Shown piece after piece: positions 1 through 6,213 of a stretch of 6,448 bases of DNA (position 1 is its first letter; each line of letters starts with the position of its first letter). Under the pieces are notes generated by a model. The model was given only the letters and a program-made list of their open reading frames with translations. It made no database searches and was not told the origin of the DNA. The stretch comes from Clostridia bacterium (GTDB taxonomy: Bacteria > Bacillota_A > Clostridia > Oscillospirales > CAG-272), in NCBI GenBank assembly GCA_017462145.1, contig JAFTRT010000161.1, forward strand, positions 1 through 6,448, in the 5' to 3' direction. The translations under genes and the position numbers were made by a program.

Positions 1-2
1 GT

Positions 3-461
3 GCAAATCCCTGCTTTCGGGTTCCATTGGAGGAGGGCAGCCGCTTCGAGGATACCTGCCTGGATTTTGGGGAGAATGCCTCCCCGGCGGAGATCATTCT
101 GGGTGAGAAATATTTTGATTCGGGGCGCAGAGAGGCCTTTGCGCTTCGGGATGGACGGTATTTGGATCTGAAGCGAGAGCTGTTTGCCATTGACGGCCAT
201 TTCTTTGCCAATGGGCCAAAGGCGGTGACCCTGTTTTCTCCCACGGCCTCCCATACCGTCACCGTTCGTTTTCCCGACAGCCCTTATTTTGGAATTTGGA
301 CGGGAGCGACGGATGAGGCAGCGCTTCTTTGCATGGAACCGTGGAACGGACTGCCCTCTCCGGCGGGCGGCGGCGTAGAGGATCTGGAGCGGAAAACCGA
401 TATGTTCCGTTTGCATCCGGGTCAACGTGCCGGTATGACGGTGGAGATCGAATGCGGATGA
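3..461 (+). CDS. Aldose 1-epimerase-like protein (LacX/GalM family), 3' part only
   Basis: Partial gene: the reading frame is open back to base 3, so the start lies outside the window, and the TTG at 27 is internal rather than a true start. It ends at TGA 459-461. The visible 152 residues resemble the C-terminal half of mutarotase-fold proteins that interconvert alpha and beta anomers of sugars (or sugar phosphates) in the cytoplasm. Supporting marks are the segment A-N-P-C-F-R-V-P at the very start, which aligns with the family's G-x-H-P-x-F-x-x-P stretch; P-Y-F-G-I-W; and C-M-E-P-W-N-G, whose Glu (codon 336-338) matches the catalytic base region. The usual His of the HP motif is Asn here (AAT, 6-8). 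The gene is convergent with the operon on the other strand and shares its terminator. The family call is fairly secure; the substrate is not determinable. Confidence 0.8.
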   Translation, partial: ANPCFRVPLEEGSRFEDTCLDFGENASPAEIILGEKYFDSGRREAFALRDGRYLDLKRELFAIDGHFFANGPKAVTLFSPTASHTVTVRFPDSPYFGIWTGATDEAALLCMEPWNGLPSPAGGGVEDLERKTDMFRLHPGQRAGMTVEIECG

Positions 462-482
462 TCTTGGAGAAGAGACGTCCAA

Positions 483-517
483 AAGAGCCCCAAGCGATAC
501 GCTTGGGGCTCTTGCTT
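483..517. terminator. Bidirectional intrinsic terminator between convergent genes
   Basis: A perfect 14-bp inverted repeat (arms 483-496 and 500-513, three-base loop ATA) with a GCCCC/GGGGC core lies between the epimerase stop at 461 and the phosphodiesterase stop at 533. On the + strand the arm ends CTCTT and continues GCTTTT. On the - strand the hairpin is followed by T residues complementary to the A run at 481-484. It can therefore serve both converging transcripts. Confidence 0.9.
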
Positions 518-532
518 TTGCAGGCGGGATGA

Positions 533-1369
533 TTATTTCTTCAATGGTCTGGCACCCAGACGGTCCAAGATCTCTCCGCAGATATCGGGGTCGTCACAGG
601 TAAAGCCGATGGCACCGTTCTCCAAGGACTTCCGATAGACCTCCTCGTCCACGTTCAGTCTGTAATAGACGCAGGGCTTGATGCCCATCAGCTCGAACTC
701 TTTGTACCGAGCCTTGTCTGCTACGATGCTGTCACGCCGGATGGGGAAGCCTTGAGGGTCTTTTTCTCCGCTGTTGAACAGGCAGACCTCATCATAATAT
801 TTGTACGGGTCGTCCGATTGGTAGCCCTTCATCTTGGTCTTGGGATAGAAGCCATGGATGTAAAAGTCCTCCTTGGCATAACGGGCACGAAGCCAAGCGC
901 AGATGCCGGTGGAGAAGGTGATGATGGTCAGTCGGTCACGGCCGAAAATGCCGTATTTCTGACACAGCGCAAGGGTAGCACCCGCAGAGGCATAGGCAAA
1001 ATCGCCCAGCTCCTCGGGATAGTCCTTCAGCTCCAACAGCAGGCGGATGTCGGGGCGTGTGGCCATCAGCTCCAAAAATTCCTCAAAGGTGGGAATTTTT
1101 TCGCCTTTGAATTCCTCGCCGAAATTGATTCCTGCGTCCGCCTCCCGAACCTGTGCCAGGCACATTAGTCAAATGGCACCCGTTTTGTCCGTGGTGCGGT
1201 ACAGGGTTGCATCGTGGCAGACCACGATCTGATAGTCTGCGGTCATGTGCGCATCCATTTCAATGGCATCAATGTCCAGCTTCAAGGCCTCTCGAAAGCC
1301 TCGCATGGTATTTTCGGGATATTTTGCACGCCAACCTCTGTGAGCGGCAAGGGTTACTTTTTGTTCCAT
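533..1369 (-). pseudogene. Glycerophosphodiester phosphodiesterase-like gene, interrupted by in-frame TGA
   Basis: The fold is a TIM-barrel GDPD, which hydrolyses glycerophosphodiesters to a glycerol phosphate plus an alcohol. ATG at 1367-1369 is preceded by a strong GGAGG (1376-1380). The first 66 codons carry H10-R11-G12, P-E-N-T, E37-x-D39 and H52-D53, the catalytic and metal-binding core. Codon 67 is TGA (1169-1171). The same frame then continues L-M-C-L-A-Q-V-R to TAA at 533-535. The 210-codon second part (from ATG 1163-1165) supplies the L-E-L-K strand, whose Glu (about residue 113 of the whole) is the expected third metal ligand, and a late G-F-T-C-D-D-P segment. Neither half should be active alone. 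The aligned family motif at the break is normally x-D-M-T-L and here reads stop-L-M-C-L. The ATG after the TGA has no clear Shine-Dalgarno, although stop-restart is conceivable. There is no signal peptide. It is the last gene of the operon, 21 bases after its neighbour. Nonsense pseudogene is favoured; a sequence error is the main alternative. Confidence 0.82.
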
Positions 1370-1390
1370 GATGTTCCTCCTTTTGTGCTT

Positions 1391-2149
1391 TTATAATTCG
1401 ATGGTGGTGCAAATGGGGAAATGGTCGGAGATATACACCCCGTCCTTGGGTCGATCCTCTACGGCATAGGTTTGGGAGAAGTCGGCATCGGTATAGATGT
1501 AGTCGATCTTGATCCCTTCCTCATATCTTCCAAAGCCGTGAAAGGTATGGGAGAGGGAAGCGGTGGCATCCTTGACCGTTTTGCAGGAGAGCTTCAGGGG
1601 AAGCTGTACGGCCATGTCGTCGGGACGGGCGTTCATGTCGCCCGTGAGGACGAAGGGAGCATCACAGGAGGAAATGGATTGCAGGATTTGGGTCATGCCC
1701 AGCACCCGTGCCATGGCACCCTTGTGGTCCAAGTGTGCGTTGTAAAAATGAAGCCGCTCGCCTTCCTCCGGTGCGAACAGCTGTGCATGAACGTACACTC
1801 GGGGATATTTACTTTGATCCGAACCCTCATAAAAGGAGTTTACCGTATCCGGTGCGGTGGAAAGCCACTTAGTCTCCAGAGAGATCAGCTCAAACCGATC
1901 CTTGCGGAATGCGATGGAGCAGGATTCCCCGCTGTAGTTGCTTTCTCGTCCGCAACCCAACACCACGTAGTCGGACAGGGTCTTCTGCAAAAAGGAACGA
2001 CTGTATTCGGTCGCCTCCTGAAAGCCGATGAGGTCGGGAGCCGCCTCTTGGATGGCAGATGCGATCTTTGGCTCTCGGTTGGGAAAGAAATTGATCCCGT
2101 CTCCCTGAACCGGATGGCGTAAGTTAAAGGACATGACTTTGATCTTCAT
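1391..2149 (-). CDS. Endonuclease/exonuclease/phosphatase (EEP) family hydrolase
   Basis: This 252-residue protein has the DNase I/EEP fold, a metal-dependent family that cleaves phosphoester bonds in nucleic acids, inositol phosphates, sphingomyelin and other phosphodiesters. The active-site order is complete: N9 (M-S-F-N-L-R), E45 (F-Q-E-A), N137-x-H139-x-D141-H142, G170-D171-M-N173, D216 (K-I-D-Y-I-Y) and S241-D242-H243 near the C-terminus. No signal peptide or membrane segment is visible, so it is probably cytoplasmic. ATG 2147-2149 follows GAGGTG (2158-2163) with an 8-base spacer. The stop is TAA at 1391-1393. It sits 22 bases after araM and 21 bases before the GDPD-like gene, so it is co-transcribed. 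The placement suggests a small-molecule phosphoester substrate rather than DNA, but that is inference. The family is near certain; the substrate is unknown. Confidence 0.88.
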   Translation of the reverse strand: MKIKVMSFNLRHPVQGDGINFFPNREPKIASAIQEAAPDLIGFQEATEYSRSFLQKTLSDYVVLGCGRESNYSGESCSIAFRKDRFELISLETKWLSTAPDTVNSFYEGSDQSKYPRVYVHAQLFAPEEGERLHFYNAHLDHKGAMARVLGMTQILQSISSCDAPFVLTGDMNARPDDMAVQLPLKLSCKTVKDATASLSHTFHGFGRYEEGIKIDYIYTDADFSQTYAVEDRPKDGVYISDHFPICTTIEL

Positions 2150-2171
2150 CTTGCTTGCACCTCAGTGGAGT

Positions 2172-3506
2172 TTATGCGTAATATTCGGTTACGATCCGGT
2201 CGGCAAAGTTCTCCAGCTCGCCCAGATCCCAAAGGAGCTGGAGCACCGTATAGCGGTCTCGGATCTCCTTGGCATACAGAATGGCTTCTTTGGCCATTTC
2301 CTTTTCAATGCCGATCTGATGCGGTTTGGTAGGGGCATCCAGCTTGGCGAGAATGTCATAGACCACTTGAGAGGGAACGGTCTGCTTTGCCAGGGAACGG
2401 ATCTGCTCCCAATTGGCTTCGGTTGCGGCCAATCTTGCCGCCAGACGCTTGGCACCGTTTTTGCCGCCCTTTTTCTCCAGATCCACGATCTCGTCGGCGG
2501 CACCCATAAACGCAGGGCGAATGGCCTGCTCCCATTCCTCAAAGGACTTGCGGGGGAGGGCCTTGATGCGGTCAAAATCGGGGTTCAACTCGGCTACGTA
2601 CTCGTACGCACGCAACGCAATCACCGTACCGATGCCCACCTTGGTTCCGTGGAAGACCGCCTCTCGGCCCTCCAACAGATAGCGCATTTCCCAAAAATGG
2701 GACATGTGGTGCTCACAGCCCGATGCGGGGCGGGAATTTCCCGCAAAGTCCATGCACACGCCCGAGAGCAACAAGGCCTCTACCAGGTCAGCAATGGCTT
2801 CATCCTCGCCTGCGGCGATCCGATCGCTTCCGGTGACCACCTTGTCGATGGCAGTTTCCACGATATCGGAGATAAAGCCGCAATGCCACTCGTCGTTGAC
2901 GATTTTGGAGAGACGCCAGTCGGTCAGGCAGTTGATTTTGCCCAACAGGTCACCAACGCCCGATGCGATCATATCCTTGGGGGCGTGAGACAGGATGGCG
3001 GGATCCAAAAAAACTGCCACGGGGGTATGGGTCTCAAAGGTCAGCTTCAAATTGTTGTAGATCAAGGCAGAGCCGCCGGAAATGTAGCCGTCCATGGAGG
3101 GGGCGGTTCCTACAATGGCGTAGGGCTTGCCTGCCACGGCACTGACGTAACGGCAGATGTCGTTGATGGTTCCGCTTCCCACGGCGAGGATCAGATCGGA
3201 GTCCAGCGCCATGCCCATGGCAAGGTTGCCGATGAAATGTTCGTTGGGGAGCACCGATTCCTCCTGATACTGATGAAGCTTGTAGGCAATGCCGTTTTCC
3301 TCCAACACCCGGCAGACCTTCCCTGCGGCCACACGGTAGGTGTTGCGGTCACAGACAACGGTGAGCTTTTGATAGCCCTTGTCCTTCAAAAAGGCGAGCA
3401 TTTCCTTCTCGATGACGTTGGGTTTGATTTCAATGATCTCCACACGGGAGCTGTGGGTCTGTCCGCAGGAGCAATCAATGGTTCTGGCAATGTATTGTTC
3501 GATCAT
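2172..3506 (-). CDS. araM: sn-glycerol-1-phosphate dehydrogenase (AraM/EgsA type)
   Basis: This enzyme interconverts sn-glycerol-1-phosphate and dihydroxyacetone phosphate with NAD(P)H. It belongs to the iron-containing alcohol dehydrogenase-like superfamily. Visible marks are the nucleotide-binding G110-S-G-T-I-N-D-I, the T134-A-P-S-M-D-G stretch, G-V-G-D186-L-L-G-K (metal Asp), R-P-A-S-G-C-E-H266-H267-M-S-H (metal His) and H286-G-T-K-V-G. These closely parallel B. subtilis AraM, including the S-R-P-A-S-G-x-E-H-H segment. At 444 residues it is longer than the roughly 390 of B. subtilis AraM. The N-terminus carries an extra C12-x-C14-G-x-x-H18 segment. ATG 3504-3506 is preceded by AGAGG (3514-3518), which overlaps the araD stop, giving an 11-base gap and likely translational coupling. 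araM beside araD recalls the B. subtilis L-arabinose operon. A related polyol-phosphate substrate cannot be excluded. Confidence 0.92.
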   Translation of the reverse strand: MIEQYIARTIDCSCGQTHSSRVEIIEIKPNVIEKEMLAFLKDKGYQKLTVVCDRNTYRVAAGKVCRVLEENGIAYKLHQYQEESVLPNEHFIGNLAMGMALDSDLILAVGSGTINDICRYVSAVAGKPYAIVGTAPSMDGYISGGSALIYNNLKLTFETHTPVAVFLDPAILSHAPKDMIASGVGDLLGKINCLTDWRLSKIVNDEWHCGFISDIVETAIDKVVTGSDRIAAGEDEAIADLVEALLLSGVCMDFAGNSRPASGCEHHMSHFWEMRYLLEGREAVFHGTKVGIGTVIALRAYEYVAELNPDFDRIKALPRKSFEEWEQAIRPAFMGAADEIVDLEKKGGKNGAKRLAARLAATEANWEQIRSLAKQTVPSQVVYDILAKLDAPTKPHQIGIEKEMAKEAILYAKEIRDRYTVLQLLWDLGELENFADRIVTEYYA

Positions 3507-3517
3507 GGTTGTGCCTC

Positions 3518-4216
3518 TTACTTTTGTCCGTAGTACGCATTGGCACCGTGCTTGCGGAAATAGTGCTTATCCTGCAAAACCTGAGGTGCGGGAGCCACCG
3601 TGTCGCCTGTCAGGGTGCGGCAGATATAGCTCATGTAAGCGCACTCCTCCAGAACCAACGCATTTTCCACAGCCTTTTCTGCATTCTTGCCCCAAGCAAA
3701 CGGGCCGTGCTTGCATACCAAAATGGCGGGAACGGCCATGGGATCGATGCCTCTTTCGGTGAGGGTCTCTACGATGACCTTGCCCGTGTTCAGCTCATAA
3801 TCATTTTTGATCTCGTCCTCGGTCAAGTGTCTTGTGCAGGGAACCGAACCGTAGAAATGGTCGGCATGGGTGGTGCCGTAGCAAGGAATATCGCTCTCGG
3901 CCTGTGCCGTACCGGTTGCCCATCTGGAGTGCGTGTGGACGACCGCTCTCATTTCGGGGTAGTTCCGATACAGCTCCAAGTGTGTGGGCAGGTCGGAGGA
4001 GGGGCGCAGATTGCCCTCTACCACATTTCCGTCCAGATCGGTGACCACCATCATATCGGCGGTCATTTCCGCATAGCTGACACCGGAGGGCTTGATGACC
4101 ACGTATTGGTTGTCCTCGGAGATGGCGGATACGTTACCCCAAGTCAGGGTGATCAGGCCGTATTCCTTCAACAGAAGATTGGCACGGCAAACCTCTTGCT
4201 TCAATTGTTCTAACAT
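3518..4216 (-). CDS. araD: L-ribulose-5-phosphate 4-epimerase
   Basis: This class II aldolase-fold enzyme converts L-ribulose-5-P to D-xylulose-5-P, the entry to the pentose phosphate pathway. At 232 residues it matches E. coli AraD (231). Seen directly: G27-N28, K42-P-S-G45, S73-S74-D75, zinc ligands H94-T-H96 and H170 (C-K-H-G-P-F-A-W-G), D119-H-F-Y-G, and the C-terminal H-G-A-N-A-Y-Y-G-Q containing the catalytic Tyr. All active-site positions are intact. ATG 4214-4216 lies only two bases after the TAA (4219-4221) of the 3-epimerase gene. Its AGAGGA ribosome site (4225-4229 core) is inside that gene's last codons, so the two are probably translationally coupled. The pairing with a 3-epimerase is as in the ula/sgb pathways. 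AraD, UlaF and SgbE are one family, so the exact paralogue name is a matter of context. Confidence 0.95.
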   Translation of the reverse strand: MLEQLKQEVCRANLLLKEYGLITLTWGNVSAISEDNQYVVIKPSGVSYAEMTADMMVVTDLDGNVVEGNLRPSSDLPTHLELYRNYPEMRAVVHTHSRWATGTAQAESDIPCYGTTHADHFYGSVPCTRHLTEDEIKNDYELNTGKVIVETLTERGIDPMAVPAILVCKHGPFAWGKNAEKAVENALVLEECAYMSYICRTLTGDTVAPAPQVLQDKHYFRKHGANAYYGQK

Positions 4217-4218
4217 GA

Positions 4219-5076
4219 TTACATCCTCTTTTCGTATTGTTCATTAAGCCACGCTGCGGCTTTTTTGATTTCAGTTACGTCGTCCGATCCTTCACGGTAC
4301 CACATTTCGATCATGTACGGACCGGTATAATGCAAGCGCTCCAATTGTCCGAAGCGAGCGGGAAAATCCACGCAGCCCTCCCCAAAGGGCACGCACTTGA
4401 ACTGTCCTTCAAAGCTCTCGGTGGGGGGGATGGTATCCTTTAGGTGGATGGCTACGATGCTGTCAATGCCTCGGTTCAGCTCCGCTTCGGGGTCGTTTTC
4501 GCTCCAGGCGGACAGGTTGCCAAGGTCGGGATAGACATGGTACCAAGGGGAATGGATCTTGTTTTCATAAACCAGATGCTTGCTGATGGAGTTCATAAAG
4601 GGAGTATCCATGATCTCCATGGCCAGCATGACCTGCGCATCGGCGGCACGCTCTGCTGCCCACATCATGCCCTCCTCAAAGCGGCGCACGCTGTCGGGGG
4701 TGGATTCCTCGTAATACACGTCATAGCCTGCCAATTGAATAACACGGATTCCCATGTCCCCTGCAAAGGCAATGGCTTTTTCCATGATGGCGTGTGCACG
4801 GTCACGCACGGCGGGGTCTTTGCTTCCAAAGGGGAATCGGCGGTGTCCGCTGAGGCACATGGAGCGGATGGTTACGCCGGAGCTCCAAATGGCATCGGCC
4901 AGCTCTTTTTTCTGCGCTCGGCTCCAATCCAGTCTGGCCAAGCGTTCGTCGGTTTCGTCAATGCTGATCTCTACGTAATCAAAGCCCAGACGGCCTGCAC
5001 GGTCCAGCCGTTCCTGCCAACCGATCTTGGGGTCGAAAGCTTTTTCGTAAATTCCGGCAGAATGGTTTCCAAACAT
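4219..5076 (-). CDS. ulaE: L-ribulose-5-phosphate 3-epimerase (UlaE/SgbU family)
   Basis: This 285-residue TIM-barrel epimerase interconverts L-xylulose-5-P and L-ribulose-5-P, providing the substrate of the next gene's 4-epimerase. It tracks E. coli UlaE (284 residues) through most of its length: G-I-Y-E-K-A near the N-terminus, V-E-I-S-I-D-E-T-D-x-R-L, S-M-C-L-S-x-H-R-R-F-P, V-I-Q-L-A-G-Y-D-V-Y-Y, A-M-E154-I-M-D, Y-P-D184-x-G-N-L-S-A-W, H211-x-K-D-T, P-F-G-E-G and P-Y-M-I-E257-M-W. The two Glu are the expected acid/base pair, and D184/H211 the expected metal ligands. ATG 5074-5076 was chosen over a longer open frame reaching into deoR because it has AAGGAGG seven bases upstream and fits the family start. 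It is the first gene of the operon, transcribed from the promoter at 5107-5135. Confidence 0.95.
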   Translation of the reverse strand: MFGNHSAGIYEKAFDPKIGWQERLDRAGRLGFDYVEISIDETDERLARLDWSRAQKKELADAIWSSGVTIRSMCLSGHRRFPFGSKDPAVRDRAHAIMEKAIAFAGDMGIRVIQLAGYDVYYEESTPDSVRRFEEGMMWAAERAADAQVMLAMEIMDTPFMNSISKHLVYENKIHSPWYHVYPDLGNLSAWSENDPEAELNRGIDSIVAIHLKDTIPPTESFEGQFKCVPFGEGCVDFPARFGQLERLHYTGPYMIEMWYREGSDDVTEIKKAAAWLNEQYEKRM

Positions 5077-5083
5077 AGTGGCT

Positions 5084-5090
5084 CCTCCTT
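5084..5090 (-). promoter_or_regulatory. Ribosome binding site of the 3-epimerase gene
   Basis: AAGGAGG on the - strand, seven bases before ATG 5074-5076. It fixes this start and argues against the upstream-extended open frame that would run back through the promoter and into deoR. Confidence 0.9.
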
Positions 5091-5106
5091 GCTTTTTTTC
5101 GTCATC

Positions 5107-5135
5107 AGTATAGCATACAACAAAAGAAATGTCAA
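5107..5135 (-). promoter_or_regulatory. Operon promoter (sigma-A type)
   Basis: Reading the - strand, TTGACA (5135-5130), a 17-base spacer, then TATACT (5112-5107), with TGC directly before the -10 giving an extended -10. Transcription should begin near 5100, leaving a leader of about 25 bases with the AAGGAGG. The -10 is overlapped by a small palindrome, GTAT-AGC-ATAC (5108-5118), which could be an operator half or chance. So strong a core suggests control by repression rather than by an activator. Confidence 0.88.
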
Positions 5136-5162
5136 CGAAAAAACCGTCTTGGACGATTGAAA

Positions 5163-5191
5163 TTGACAAATCGATCAAATTGTGGTATAAT
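5163..5191 (+). promoter_or_regulatory. deoR-type regulator promoter (sigma-A consensus)
   Basis: TTGACA (5163-5168), a 17-base spacer, TATAAT (5186-5191), with TGG just upstream of the -10. Both hexamers match consensus exactly. The expected start is near 5198, about 25 bases before the regulator ATG. It is back-to-back with the operon promoter, with 27 bases between the two -35 boxes. Confidence 0.9.
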
Positions 5192-5198
5192 TCGATCA
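5171..5198. promoter_or_regulatory. Candidate operator: direct repeats TCGATCA
   Basis: The heptamer TCGATCA occurs at 5171-5177, just after the -35, and at 5192-5198, just after the -10. The spacing is 21 bp, about two helical turns, so both copies face the same side of the DNA across the regulator's promoter. A weaker CGAT-cored relative (ACGATTGA, 5153-5160) lies further upstream. A protein bound here would block RNA polymerase, consistent with autoregulation by the adjacent DeoR-family protein. This is inferred from position and repetition only. Confidence 0.5.
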
Positions 5199-5204
5199 TC
5201 AAAC

Positions 5205-5216
5205 AGGAGAGAAGGG
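5205..5216 (+). promoter_or_regulatory. Ribosome binding site region of the regulator gene
   Basis: AGGAGAG (5205-5211, 11-base spacer) and GAAGGG (5211-5216, six-base spacer) precede ATG 5223-5225. They support this start over an in-frame ATG at 5157, which lies upstream of the promoter -35 and so outside the predicted transcript. Confidence 0.75.
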
Positions 5217-5222
5217 CAAGCG

Positions 5223-5969
5223 ATGAACGACAGACAGGAAAAAATCTATCAAATTTTGAGCAAGCAGGGAAACGCTTCGGTGGAGCAATTACAGGGAGCG
5301 GTCTTTGCCCGTGAGGCCACGTTGCGCCGTGATCTGGCGCAGATGGAGCGGCAGGGGCTTTTGATCCGCCGTTGGGGCGGAGCGGTCTCGACGGGGAACG
5401 CCAACAGCGATCCCCCTCTCTTTGTTCGTTCCAACGCAAACGTGAAAGCGAAAAACACCATTGCCTCTCTGGCAAGCGGTTTGGTGAGCGACAATATGAC
5501 GCTCTTTTTGGCCTCTGGTACAACGGTGGCCAAGCTGGCAAGGTGCTTGCATCGGGTCGAAAATCTGACGGTCATTACCAATGGGTTGGATGCGGTCAGT
5601 GCGCTCAGTCACCATTTGTCGGCAAAGGTGATCGTTCCGGGCGGAGAGCTCCATGAGGGTTACGATCTCATCGGAGGTCTGGCGGAAAGCACCATGGAGC
5701 AATTCAATGCCGATCTGTTTTTCTTCTCTTGCAGTGGCCTGACGGCCGATGGCTTTACCTCGGTGGATATGTCTCGATTGAATCTGATCAAAAAGATGAA
5801 GAAGCATAGCGCAAAAACAGTGTTGCTGGCCGATACCTCCAAGGTGGGAAAACGGTATACCTATCGCGGCTTTGGCTTCGATGAGATCGATTTCGTGGTC
5901 ATGGAAGCAAAGCCGAACGATCCCTCCTTGCGTGCCGCCTTGGGCTCCAAACTCTTATTTCCGGTTTGA
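5223..5969 (+). CDS. DeoR-family transcriptional repressor
   Basis: A 248-residue sugar-phosphate-responsive regulator. Residues about 6-57 form the DeoR winged helix-turn-helix, with A-T-L-R-R-D-L in the recognition helix and Q-G-L-L-I-R-R-W-G-G-A-V as the wing. The remainder is the isomerase-like sensor domain: A-S-G-T-T-V-A-K-L-A, L-T-V-I-T-N-G-L, V-I-V-P-G-G-E-L, and later L-L-A-D-T-S-K-V-G-K. Length and domain order are typical and the gene is intact (TGA 5967-5969). It is divergent from the epimerase operon and shares a 146-base control region with it, so it most likely represses that operon and itself, and releases DNA on binding a phosphorylated intermediate. A pentulose phosphate made or used by the operon is the natural candidate inducer, by inference. 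The own start is fixed by the promoter and ribosome site. Confidence 0.93.
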   Translation: MNDRQEKIYQILSKQGNASVEQLQGAVFAREATLRRDLAQMERQGLLIRRWGGAVSTGNANSDPPLFVRSNANVKAKNTIASLASGLVSDNMTLFLASGTTVAKLARCLHRVENLTVITNGLDAVSALSHHLSAKVIVPGGELHEGYDLIGGLAESTMEQFNADLFFFSCSGLTADGFTSVDMSRLNLIKKMKKHSAKTVLLADTSKVGKRYTYRGFGFDEIDFVVMEAKPNDPSLRAALGSKLLFPV

Positions 5970-6020
5970 GATTATGAAGGATGCGGTTTTTCTTGGAACC
6001 TTTCTTGATAAGACATCCTC

Positions 6021-6133
6021 CGCTTCGCTTCGGGGCAAGTTTGCTACGCAAACATTGCGTTTCCAAACCTTCAAAGAACTTCCCACAAATAGGAATTGCG
6101 CCCTACGCTTTATGTGGCAAAGGTCGCTTCGCT
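6021..6133. repeat. Palindrome-rich intergenic segment after the regulator gene
   Basis: No gene is seen here. The segment holds CGCTTCGC at both ends (6021-6028 and 6125-6132), a hairpin GTTTGC-TAC-GCAAAC (6039-6053), and nested arms CCACA/TGTGG (6083-6087, 6113-6117) enclosing TAGG/CCTA (6090-6093, 6102-6105). This is compatible with a degenerate MITE- or REP-like insertion, or with a structured 3' end of the regulator transcript. No known RNA family is recognised. Confidence 0.4.
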
Positions 6134-6145
6134 TTTTTCTAAGGG

Positions 6146-6189
6146 AGAAACCCGTCGGACACCTCACGGTACCGACGGGTTTCTTTTTC
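6146..6189 (+). terminator. Intrinsic terminator downstream of the regulator
   Basis: A perfect 13-bp stem (6146-6158 with 6172-6184), a 13-base loop and a T run at 6184-6189. It lies 177 bases after the regulator stop, an unusually long 3' untranslated stretch if it is that gene's only terminator. Confidence 0.85.
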
Positions 6190-6213
6190 ATTAGAAAACA
6201 AAGCAAAAATCTG

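Noticed and set aside
1169..1171. TGA read as selenocysteine or as Trp/Gly
   Set aside because: Only a small palindrome (TGTGCC-T-GGCACA) follows, not a convincing bacterial SECIS. GDPDs are not known selenoproteins. Neighbouring genes end in TGA and use TGG for Trp.
1421..2122. 233-codon open frame on the + strand opposite the EEP gene
   Set aside because: It is a mirror of a gene with a full set of active-site motifs, with no ribosome site or recognisable domain.
2133..3533. 466-codon open frame on the + strand opposite araM
   Set aside because: It lacks a ribosome site, resembles no known family, and lies opposite a clearly real gene. It is a codon-bias shadow.
5101..5222. CcpA (cre) site in the control region
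   Set aside because: No sequence close to the cre consensus could be found by eye.
4219..5541. 440-codon upstream-extended version of the 3-epimerase
   Set aside because: The extension crosses both promoters and runs antisense into the regulator. The ATG at 5076 has a strong AAGGAGG and matches the family N-terminus.
5157..5969. Regulator starting at the in-frame ATG 5157
   Set aside because: This start lies upstream of the promoter -35, and the extra residues are not DeoR-like. ATG 5223 has ribosome-site candidates.
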